19,325 nt of DNA from an uncultured Planctomycetota bacterium (GTDB taxonomy: Bacteria > Planctomycetota > Planctomycetia > Pirellulales > UBA1268). Where the stretch lies: assembly GCA_905477565.1 (NCBI GenBank), contig CAJQGO010000339.1, positions 1-19,325 on the forward strand, written 5' to 3'. Every line of letters starts with the position of its first letter. The first letter of the stretch is position 1. Below the pieces are notes generated by a model, which searched no databases, was not told where the DNA came from, and saw nothing but the letters and a program-made list of their open reading frames with translations. Both the position numbers and the translations under genes were made by a program. Below, piece after piece: positions 1 through 6,326 of the stretch.

Positions 1-1626
1 ATCAAACACATCACCATTTGGTTGACTGCCGACATAATGGACAGAAACGTCCTGTCCTGGGCCAACCGGTGTTCCTAAACCAAAAACAAGATCTTCATAC
101 CGAAGGCCCGACGGTGTCGTTATGACATTCGGGCTGGGAGGTGCTGATACTTGGGTTGCCGGAGTAAGGCGACCTCGTAGCACAGACACCGTATTTGTGA
201 CATTGCCTTCAGGATCGAGCACTTCTGCACCAGCAGCACCAAGGGCGAACAACGCATCAACGTGCCCATCTCCATCATTATCAAGTGGCGCGACACGATA
301 AACAGCATTTGAGCCGTTTCCACTTGTCAGACTTTTCTTCGTGTTTGCCACCGATAATCCATCTTGCCGAAATGCCTGATACACATCTGTTCTGGCATTA
401 ACCCCTCGTCCACTACTTACAAAGATGTCGTCGACACTATCGTCGTCGTAAAGTCCTGTCGAAAGTTGAACACCACTTGAATCCACTACGGAATCGGCAG
501 CTAGGACTGCGACTACTGTTGGATTGCCAGACACATCTACTATTTGAACAGGCTTGATTGCACCAGCACCAGTACCAAGAATCAGCTCACTTTTGCCGTC
601 TTTTGACTCCATCTGATTGATGGTGCCATTCGTGATATCGCCAATATCTGCGACGGCGACATTTACCCCTGCAAGATGTGTTGATCCATACGGTGTGTAA
701 CTACGAAACGGACTTGCCTCCCAACCACCCTCAGAATTACCTCGAAAAAGTGAGACAGTGCTGCCGCGAGATTGTGCGGCAATCAAGTCGTTCACCCCAT
801 CTCCATCAACATCACCAGAAGCGATGTTCACGCCGCCAAGAAAACTGGAACCGAAGGGTCTGAGTCGATATTCAGGCATCTCGGTACCAGAAACATCAAA
901 AACTCGGACCTCCGCCTCCCGGCCCTCTCCTGGTGCTACGACAATGTCGTCAACTCCATCACCGTTCATATCAGCAATTGCCGTTCTCACTCCACCAGCA
1001 AACTGGGTCTCGTATACACGAAACTGGTTGATCAGATCTCCCGATAAAGGATCCACCAGACTCACCGTTGGAGTGCCTCGATAGACCATGTCACTCCCAA
1101 CAGCAAGGAATGGTCGTACATTGATATCAAACGCACTGTTATTGTTCGGGTCACTGTCCTCAACGCCAAGCGGAGTAACTGCCGTGACCTCTGTTCTCAA
1201 TTGCCCAATGGCGTCAGCCGCAATTTGATTTGTCACCGTAAAGATTGCTGCACCACCAGCCGGCAAACTGATGAATGCATTCATTGCGTCAATACCATTG
1301 CTGTTACCACTTGCTGGTACAGTTGAATCAGGAGAACCCTGTCCCACCCACGTGGCGGACAATATCCCGTCTGCTAGTGGCATAATAACTCGTGCATTCG
1401 TGACGGCGTCGGACCCAAAATTTTGAACAATAACTGTATCTACTTTGTCAGACCCAGGCACATACGTGTTCTGTCCGTTATTTATTACAACTGACAAGTC
1501 AACGTCAAACGCGAACCGTGGCTCAAGATTTTCAAATGAACGATGTGAAGATCGAGTTGAGCGACGACGTCGCTCACACTGCCTCTGCTCAAACTGCCTC
1601 TGAAAGAATTGCTGGAATAGTTTCAT
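1..1626 (-). CDS. LEPR-type secreted surface protein with DUF11-like, FG-GAP/VCBS and FKBP domains (3' end outside window)
   Basis: The minus frame is open from the left edge to an ATG at 1626, giving 542 residues with no stop, so the C-terminus is missing. The start is supported by AGGA about 7 bases upstream. Residues 1-42 form a long basic N-terminus with an RRRR block ending in ENLEPRFAFDV, a variant of the planctomycete LEPR-XLL segment that marks exported surface proteins. Residues 43-165 (DLSVVINNGQN onward) resemble a DUF11-type beta-sandwich repeat. Residues about 185-465 hold four or five FG-GAP/VCBS blades with Asp-rich calcium-type loops (ADMNGDGVDD, GDVDGDGVND, LDNDGDGHVD). From about residue 505 the sequence (SGLRYEDLVFGLG, then VHYVG and NGDVFD) matches the start of an FKBP-type peptidyl-prolyl isomerase. 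Tyr531 and Asp542 align with Tyr26 and Asp37 of human FKBP12. It probably acts outside the cytoplasmic membrane. The domain calls are inferred from motifs; the substrate is unknown. Confidence 0.85.
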   Translation of the reverse strand, partial: MKLFQQFFQRQFEQRQCERRRRSTRSSHRSFENLEPRFAFDVDLSVVINNGQNTYVPGSDKVDTVIVQNFGSDAVTNARVIMPLADGILSATWVGQGSPDSTVPASGNSNGIDAMNAFISLPAGGAAIFTVTNQIAADAIGQLRTEVTAVTPLGVEDSDPNNNSAFDINVRPFLAVGSDMVYRGTPTVSLVDPLSGDLINQFRVYETQFAGGVRTAIADMNGDGVDDIVVAPGEGREAEVRVFDVSGTEMPEYRLRPFGSSFLGGVNIASGDVDGDGVNDLIAAQSRGSTVSLFRGNSEGGWEASPFRSYTPYGSTHLAGVNVAVADIGDITNGTINQMESKDGKSELILGTGAGAIKPVQIVDVSGNPTVVAVLAADSVVDSSGVQLSTGLYDDDSVDDIFVSSGRGVNARTDVYQAFRQDGLSVANTKKSLTSGNGSNAVYRVAPLDNDGDGHVDALFALGAAGAEVLDPEGNVTNTVSVLRGRLTPATQVSAPPSPNVITTPSGLRYEDLVFGLGTPVGPGQDVSVHYVGSQPNGDVFD

Positions 1627-1698
1627 CTGTGATCCTGGACCGACAAACCTGTAGACATTCCCTAGTTGGTGCTCCAAGGGCACTCTTCTCTACGTTAA

Positions 1699-1727
1699 GA
1701 TGTACCCCTTGGTTTGGTTTGGGTCAA
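1699..1727 (-). promoter_or_regulatory. possible sigma-70-type promoter for the LEPR-type surface protein
   Basis: On the minus strand TTGACC (1727-1722) is followed after 17 bases by TACATC (1704-1699). The -35 box matches 5 of 6 consensus bases but the -10 box only 3 of 6. It lies between the upstream terminators and the start at 1626, where a promoter is needed because the terminators should separate the two genes. Weak support. Confidence 0.28.
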
Positions 1728-1735
1728 TTTTTCAT

Positions 1736-1773
1736 AAAAAAAACGGGCCGGCTGTCCAAAAACAACCGGCCCG
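1736..1773 (-). terminator. strong intrinsic terminator downstream of the YTV gene
   Basis: Inverted repeat CGGGCCGG (1744-1751) and CCGGCCCG (1766-1773) forms a perfect 8-bp GC-only stem with a 14-base loop. On the minus strand it is followed at once by eight T residues (1743-1736). This is the classic Rho-independent form. It is the second of two terminators after the YTV-repeat gene and isolates that gene from the surface protein gene. Confidence 0.88.
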
Positions 1774-1787
1774 CCTCATTTTCCTCA

Positions 1788-1810
1788 AAAACAGCTCCGA
1801 AGGCTGTTTT
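1788..1810 (-). terminator. first intrinsic terminator of the YTV gene, UUCG-type loop
   Basis: AAAACAGC (1788-1795) pairs with GCTGTTTT (1803-1810). On the minus strand the loop reads CTTCGGA, so a C(UUCG)G tetraloop with one bulged A can form. The stem is followed by a short T run. It begins only 8 bases after the TAA stop at 1819, so it is probably the primary terminator, backed up by the GC-rich one at 1736-1773. Confidence 0.7.
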
Positions 1811-1818
1811 CTGTCACT

Positions 1819-3486
1819 TTAGCGGCAACGACGACGCAGGCAGCCCTTTCGACGGCAACCTTTGTCGCAACTGTCGTTGCATCCGCTGTCACAGCTGTTG
1901 CAGCTATCGCAGCTACTGCAGCCATCGCCGCAGCAACCGTCGTTGCAACTGTCACAAGGTACTTCGACCTGTACCATGACGCATCTCTTGACTGGTACTT
2001 CCTTTGTGACCTGAACTGGAACACAGACCTCGTATGTACGGGTCTTTTCTTCCGGAACGCAGTCATAAAGAGTTACCGAGTACTTCTCTTCTCTTTCCTG
2101 TGGAACCATGACCGTGTAGGAAACTTCCTTAGTCATTGTTTCAGGCACACATTTGCAAACTTCATACTCACGAGTGCGAGTCTCAGTTCGACATTTTTGT
2201 ACCTTTACAGTGCGAGTTCGCTCTTCTGGAACACACTTGGTGACACAGTAGGTGCGAGTTCGTTCTTCTGGACGGCACTTTTGTACCTTCACAGTACGAG
2301 TTCGCTCTTCTGGAACACACTTGGTGACACAGTAAGTACGAGTTCGTTCTTCTGAACGGCACTTCTGTACCTTCACAGTACGAGTTCGCTCTTCTGGAAC
2401 ATGCTTGGTGACACAGTAAGTACGAGTTCGCTCTTCTGGAACACACTTGGTGACACAGTAGGTGCGAGTTCGCTCTTCTTCACGACACCTTGGAACGCAT
2501 ACAGTGCGAGTTCGTTCTTCCGTTCGGCACTTACGAACACAAACGGTATAAGGAACCTCTTCAGTCACACAATCATAAGTCGTGCATTGAACTTCCTTTG
2601 ACTCACACGTTGGCACCCAAACACGTTTGCAGCACATTTTTGGTGGGCAAGGATTGCCACACGCATCTGTACCACAAGAAGGTATTTCAGTCATCTGGTT
2701 TTCCCAGTGACCACCACGAACCTGAACAGTTTTGGTTGAACAAACGGGTACTCGCTTCTTCACAGTTCGGGTCTTTTCAACCTGCTCTGTGTAAGGAACT
2801 TGAACCGTATACTTCTGCTCAACTTCTTCTGTATAAGGAACCTTCACAGTATACGTGCAGGTTTTCTCTTCCTTAACAGGCACCATCACAGTGTAGTTGC
2901 AAGTCTTTTCTTCTTGCACTGGCACCATCACAGTGTACTTCTGCTCAACTTCTTCACAGTAAGGAACCTGAACGGTGTACGTGCAAGTCTTTTCTTCCTT
3001 TACAGGAACCATGACTGTGTACTTCTGTTCAACTTCTTCACAATAAGGAACTTGAACAGTGTACGTTGCAGTCTTTTCTTCCTTTACAGGAACCATGACT
3101 GTGTACTTCTGTTCAACTTCTTCACAATAAGGAACTTGAACCTGGTAATCCGAGCTTCTGGTTTCCATGACCTTCTTGTTGACTGTGTAGTTTACAGTCT
3201 TCGTTCGAGTCTCTGGAACACACTCAGTTACAGTTCGAGTTCGTTCTTCAGTCCGAGGTACTCGTTTCATAACCGTGTAGGCTTGTTCACGAGTCTCTTT
3301 TTTATACTCAGTGCATGTCACAGTTTTCATTTCTGTCACATACTGCCGTTGGCACACAGTTTTGGTGCCACAGCTACCACTCTCGTTGCAGTTCTCACAA
3401 TCAGCGGACGCGATAGCACACGTCGCGAGGATTGCAATGGCTGGCAACATACATGTCACAACTTTGCGGAACACGAAAGCCTCCAT
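1819..3486 (-). CDS. YTV-repeat, Cys-rich secreted envelope protein
   Basis: A 555-residue protein. Residues 1-28 are a signal peptide (hydrophobic stretch MLPAIAILATCAIASA, likely cleavage before DCENC), so it is exported. The body is built from the YTV repeat described in Rhodopirellula and other planctomycetes. One block repeats YTVQVPYCEEVEQK plus YTVMVPVKEEKTAT (28 residues); a later block repeats ERTRTYCVTKCVPE plus ERTRTVKVQKCRPE (also 28). The family is linked to the protein-rich planctomycete cell envelope, where disulfide cross-linking has been proposed; no enzymatic role is expected. The last 45 or so residues are a separate tail with 13 cysteines spaced by Ser, Asp, Gly and Asn, then a basic end (RRKGCLRRRCR). 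No clear Shine-Dalgarno precedes ATG 3486; an internal ATG at residue 13 would still leave a signal peptide. Two terminators follow. It is divergent from the CBS-domain gene. Confidence 0.9.
   Translation of the reverse strand: MEAFVFRKVVTCMLPAIAILATCAIASADCENCNESGSCGTKTVCQRQYVTEMKTVTCTEYKKETREQAYTVMKRVPRTEERTRTVTECVPETRTKTVNYTVNKKVMETRSSDYQVQVPYCEEVEQKYTVMVPVKEEKTATYTVQVPYCEEVEQKYTVMVPVKEEKTCTYTVQVPYCEEVEQKYTVMVPVQEEKTCNYTVMVPVKEEKTCTYTVKVPYTEEVEQKYTVQVPYTEQVEKTRTVKKRVPVCSTKTVQVRGGHWENQMTEIPSCGTDACGNPCPPKMCCKRVWVPTCESKEVQCTTYDCVTEEVPYTVCVRKCRTEERTRTVCVPRCREEERTRTYCVTKCVPEERTRTYCVTKHVPEERTRTVKVQKCRSEERTRTYCVTKCVPEERTRTVKVQKCRPEERTRTYCVTKCVPEERTRTVKVQKCRTETRTREYEVCKCVPETMTKEVSYTVMVPQEREEKYSVTLYDCVPEEKTRTYEVCVPVQVTKEVPVKRCVMVQVEVPCDSCNDGCCGDGCSSCDSCNSCDSGCNDSCDKGCRRKGCLRRRCR
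2180..2520 (-). repeat. 84-bp tandem coding repeats, ERTRTYCVTK / ERTRTVKVQK type
   Basis: Within the YTV gene, the plus-strand string ctcttctggaacacac recurs at 2221 and 2305, exactly 84 bases apart, with close matches around 2389 and 2431. Each 84-bp unit encodes 28 residues made of two related 14-residue halves. The near identity at the DNA level suggests recent duplication or gene conversion. Edges are approximate because outer copies are degenerate. Confidence 0.8.
2780..3160 (-). repeat. 84-bp tandem coding repeats, YTVQVPYCEEVEQK / YTVMVPVKEE type
   Basis: A second repeat block in the same gene. The plus-strand string tacaggaaccatgactg occurs at 3001 and again at 3085, 84 bases apart, and about 57 bases match almost perfectly after each. 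A third, more diverged copy lies near 2917. Unit length equals that of the other block although the residues differ, which points to a shared 14-residue ancestral unit. Confidence 0.8.
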
Positions 3487-3878
3487 AATTCAAGGAAAAT
3501 TCAAACGTTTGGAACTTGAAAAAAATTAACTGCCTGCCAAACGAAAAATTTTCCCGGTGACAGACTTTGACAAAAGAGACCGAATACGCACGAACTCCTG
3601 TCAAGATAGCTAGATTAAGTAGACTTTCCGGCCACGCAAGCGTGGGATTCCGATTTTTTGCAAATTTTGTCACTTTATTTGCCCTTAAATCCTGTGAAGG
3701 TTGGGTATTTCGGAATGTGACGGCCTCCATTGCAACGACACATGGATGCGAGATGTCCTTTTCACCTTCCCAATAAAAAGGAACACGAAAGCATGAAATT
3801 CTTTGTTTTTACCGGTTTTAAACAGTGAACTCTGCTGCTCGTTCAGCCCAGAAGTACACTTCGTGACTGAATTTTTCG

Positions 3879-3884
3879 TATAGT
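3879..3884 (+). promoter_or_regulatory. possible -10 box for the CBS-domain gene
   Basis: TATAGT matches 5 of 6 consensus -10 bases and sits about 85 bases before the CBS start. No good -35 box is present at 16-18 bases, so this is a weak call. Confidence 0.25.
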
Positions 3885-3917
3885 TAGAAGATTACGGGGA
3901 CAAGGCCGGGGACCGGT

Positions 3918-3944
3918 TGGGAATATTTTTCTGAGACATTCCCA
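3918..3944 (+). promoter_or_regulatory. hairpin in the leader of the CBS-domain gene
   Basis: TGGGAAT (3918-3924) and ATTCCCA (3938-3944) form a perfect 7-bp stem with a 13-base loop, ending 26 bases before the ATG and upstream of the ribosome binding site GGGGAGG. It could be a 5' UTR structure or an operator-type inverted repeat. It matches no riboswitch class I know. Confidence 0.4.
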
Positions 3945-3969
3945 TCATTGATTTATACGGGGAGGACAG

Positions 3970-4422
3970 ATGGCTACCGTTTCACACCTTTTAGCTACCA
4001 AAAGTGGCTGCCGTGTTTTGAGTGTTTCACCGGACACGACTGTTTTTGACGCAACTCGCCTTATGAATGCTGAACATATTGGTGCCTTGTTGGTTGTTCA
4101 ACCATCAGATGCAGGCGATGAACTTGTTGGTATTTTCACTGAGAGAGATGTCCTCCGCCGAATCGTAGCAGCAGGAAGACAGCCAGAGCTCACCAGTGTT
4201 GGTACTGTAATGACCCAAGACATTATCACGTGTACGATTGAGACCCAGCTTGATGAGATCGCTGAATTGATGAGAGTCGAACGAATTCGTCATCTCCCTG
4301 TTCTTGAAAGTGATCAACACATCGCAGGGCTTATCTCAATAGGAGACCTCAATGCCTATAAGGCTGGACATTGTCAATTAGCTCTTCAAGAAGCTGAGAA
4401 CTACATTCAGGGACGCGTCTAG
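3970..4422 (+). CDS. tandem CBS-domain protein
   Basis: 150 residues, the usual length for a stand-alone CBS pair (Bateman module). CBS1 spans about residues 8-68 and includes GIFTERDVLRRI; CBS2 spans about 78-135 and includes MTQDIITC and RIRHLPVLESDQHIAGLISI, the standard beta-beta-alpha pattern. Such proteins are cytosolic sensors that bind adenine nucleotides or S-adenosyl compounds in the cleft between the two motifs. The ligand and partner here cannot be read from sequence. The start is well supported by GGGGAGG a few bases before ATG. The gene stands alone: the next gene is about 200 bases away on the same strand, and the preceding gene is divergent. Confidence 0.9.
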   Translation: MATVSHLLATKSGCRVLSVSPDTTVFDATRLMNAEHIGALLVVQPSDAGDELVGIFTERDVLRRIVAAGRQPELTSVGTVMTQDIITCTIETQLDEIAELMRVERIRHLPVLESDQHIAGLISIGDLNAYKAGHCQLALQEAENYIQGRV

Positions 4423-4512
4423 TTGGCTCACGAAGATCTTATTCCTGCGTGTGTCAAATGTACTCGCGGCGTCTAGTGTACATTCTACAATTCGATACTA
4501 TTCGAGCTGTTT

Positions 4513-4560
4513 CAAATGAACCACTTATCATTTGGACTCCATACGTAACATTTCTGGAGT
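4513..4560 (+). other. two adjacent hairpins between the CBS and esterase genes
   Basis: CAAATG (4513-4518) pairs with CATTTG (4529-4534), and ACTCCA (4536-4541) pairs with TGGAGT (4555-4560). The two 6-bp stems are separated by one base. Neither is followed by a T run, so they are not clear terminators; they could be a processing site or leader structure for the downstream gene. Confidence 0.3.
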
Positions 4561-4626
4561 GTCAACATCTCTATACATTCCTCTGAACGGTCTTCTCCAC
4601 AACAACTCATTTTGGAAGTAACTGCT

Positions 4627-6192
4627 ATGAACCTGCGTCTTGTTGCCATTTGCCTATTACTAGTGCTTCTTGCACCACCAACCACCGAAGCTGATGTATC
4701 GCTCAATAATTTGTTTGGGGATCATATGGTTTTGCAGCAGGGCATCAAAAATAAGATTTGGGGGAAGGCCGATCCAGGTGAAACGATCTCTGTTTCCATA
4801 GCTGGCCAGAGTCATACAACGGTTGCTGAAAAAGATGGGTCCTGGTCAGTACAACTTGACGCCATAATGGAATACGGAGGCCCTCACACCCTGACTGTCG
4901 AGGGTAACAATACTCAGACATTTGAAGATGTCCTTATTGGAGAGGTCTGGGTCTGCTCTGGGCAATCAAATATGCAGTGGCCTGTTCAACAGGCCAACGA
5001 CGCTGACCTCGCGATAGCGACCGCAGACTTAGGACAAATTCGACTTCTTTCTGTTCCGCAGGTAGGCACGCAAGAACCTCAATGGAACTTCAAAGGTGAA
5101 TGGGCCGTTTGCTCTCCTGAAAATGTTGGTGATTTTTCTGCCGTTGGATTCTTCTTCGGACGTCAACTCCACCAAACACTTCATGTTCCGGTTGGGCTCA
5201 TCGATAACGCGTGGGGTGGGAGTGCTTGTGAAGCCTGGATTAACAGGAACCTGTTGTCGTCTGACGACAGGTTCAAGCCATTACTTGACCGATGGGTCAA
5301 AACCGAGTCCGAGATGCCTGAGGCTCTGAAGGTTCATGACAAGAGAATGAGGCTTTGGGAACAAGCTTCTGAAAAAGCAAAGGCTGAAAAAAAATCACCT
5401 CCAAGACGTCCTCGACATCCAGAGTTATTGCTTACCGGGAACTCTCGACCAGGAAACATCTACTGTGGCGTGCTCTCGCCGACTATTGGCTACGGTATGA
5501 AAGGTGCGATTTGGTATCAGGGTGAGTCCAATGCAAGCCGCGCTGTTCAGTACCGTGAGCTTTTTCCATTCATGATTGACTCATGGCGGAACGAATGGGG
5601 CCTTGGCGACTTCCCGTTTTATTGGGTCCAACTTGCTGATTTCAGAGACGAGAAGTCAGAGCCTGCTGAAAGTGAGTGGGCTGAACTTCGTGAAGCCCAA
5701 ACAATGACACTTCAAAAGTTAGACAATACTGGTGAAGCCGTAATCATCGATCTCGGTGAAGGAAAAGACATTCATCCAAGAAATAAAATCGATGTTGCAA
5801 AACGATTGGCGCGATTGGCACTCGCTGAAACATACGGCATACCCGGGATTCCGTGCCGAAGCCCCCAGTTTCAATCGATGCAAAAAAACGGCAACCGTCT
5901 AACCCTTACCTTTGCACATGTGGAACCAAAGGTGAGTGGGTGGAGACCTTTTGATGTTCGTGAACCCGTAGGTTTTACCATTGCTGATTCCAGCAAGACA
6001 TTCGTAAACGCACAGGCCCGAATACTCGCTGATGGACGGATAGAGGTCTGGAGTGAAACGGTTTCTAATCCGGTGGCCGTTCGTTATGCATGGGCTGATA
6101 ACCCGGTCTGCAATATGTATTCTGCTCCCGGATTACCGCTCACACCCTTCCGGACAGATGACTTTCCGAGCACAACAGCGGGCCGGAACTAA
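4627..6192 (+). CDS. secreted sialate O-acetylesterase-type SGNH hydrolase
   Basis: 521 residues, normal for the sialate O-acetylesterase (SASA, formerly DUF303) family, which removes acetyl groups from sialic acids or other acetylated glycans. The start is set at ATG 4627 because GGAAG lies 8 bases upstream and a signal peptide follows directly (MNLRLVAICLLLVLLAPPTTEA); a TTG 15 bases earlier is in frame but unlikely. A beta domain (residues 25-105) precedes the catalytic part. The nucleophile motif is GEVWVCSGQSNMQWP with Ser114. The second SASA motif is IWYQGESNA, and the acid/base pair is Asp381-His383 in GKDIHPRNK. All catalytic residues are present. The protein should be periplasmic or extracellular and probably serves scavenging of algal or host polysaccharide. 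The exact substrate is uncertain, since planctomycetes carry many paralogues. Confidence 0.9.
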   Translation: MNLRLVAICLLLVLLAPPTTEADVSLNNLFGDHMVLQQGIKNKIWGKADPGETISVSIAGQSHTTVAEKDGSWSVQLDAIMEYGGPHTLTVEGNNTQTFEDVLIGEVWVCSGQSNMQWPVQQANDADLAIATADLGQIRLLSVPQVGTQEPQWNFKGEWAVCSPENVGDFSAVGFFFGRQLHQTLHVPVGLIDNAWGGSACEAWINRNLLSSDDRFKPLLDRWVKTESEMPEALKVHDKRMRLWEQASEKAKAEKKSPPRRPRHPELLLTGNSRPGNIYCGVLSPTIGYGMKGAIWYQGESNASRAVQYRELFPFMIDSWRNEWGLGDFPFYWVQLADFRDEKSEPAESEWAELREAQTMTLQKLDNTGEAVIIDLGEGKDIHPRNKIDVAKRLARLALAETYGIPGIPCRSPQFQSMQKNGNRLTLTFAHVEPKVSGWRPFDVREPVGFTIADSSKTFVNAQARILADGRIEVWSETVSNPVAVRYAWADNPVCNMYSAPGLPLTPFRTDDFPSTTAGRN

Positions 6193-6245
6193 ATTACTCT
6201 GCTCTTTATCATTGGCAAAAATATGATCGCACGGGATACACTATG

Positions 6246-6290
6246 GGTAGCCATGCTACCGTCTGAGAATTACAGACGTTGTGTTTTTAT
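6246..6290 (+). terminator. double hairpin, likely terminator after the esterase gene
   Basis: GGTAGC-cat-GCTACC (6246-6260) is followed directly by CGTCTG-agaatta-CAGACG (6260-6278), then a stretch containing GTTTTT (ending near 6288). The first stem's loop is only 3 bases, so it might instead be a protein-binding inverted repeat. The second stem is 6 bp, with its T run starting after 5 further bases, so termination is plausible but not certain. Confidence 0.4.
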
Positions 6291-6326
6291 GGATATATGA
6301 GTAACTCTACGTACAAGGATGGTTTT

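Larger units (their letters stand above)
3487..3969. other. divergent intergenic region, YTV gene / CBS gene
   Basis: A 483-bp gap between divergent genes. It is AT-rich and holds only short ORFs with no family resemblance and no good ribosome binding site. Visible elements are a small hairpin CCACG-caag-CGTGG at 3632-3645 with a T run 9 bases further on, a TTGACA on the minus strand near 3603 with no convincing -10 box, a TATAGT at 3879-3884 on the plus strand, and the hairpin at 3918-3944. I see no RNA gene. Confidence 0.6.

Noticed and set aside
1518..1979. 153-codon plus-strand ORF across 1518-1979
   Set aside because: It runs through two genes on the other strand and both terminators; the product is a Cys/Arg/Ser-rich shadow of the YTV tail.
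2800..3519. 239-codon plus-strand ORF antisense to the YTV gene, and several shorter ones
   Set aside because: They arise because the repeat codons of the YTV gene lack stops on the opposite strand. Products are repetitive Phe/Leu/His-rich strings with no start context.
3401..3730. 109-codon minus-strand ORF upstream of and overlapping the YTV start
   Set aside because: No ribosome binding site, no family resemblance, atypical composition, and it overlaps the well-supported YTV signal peptide in another frame.
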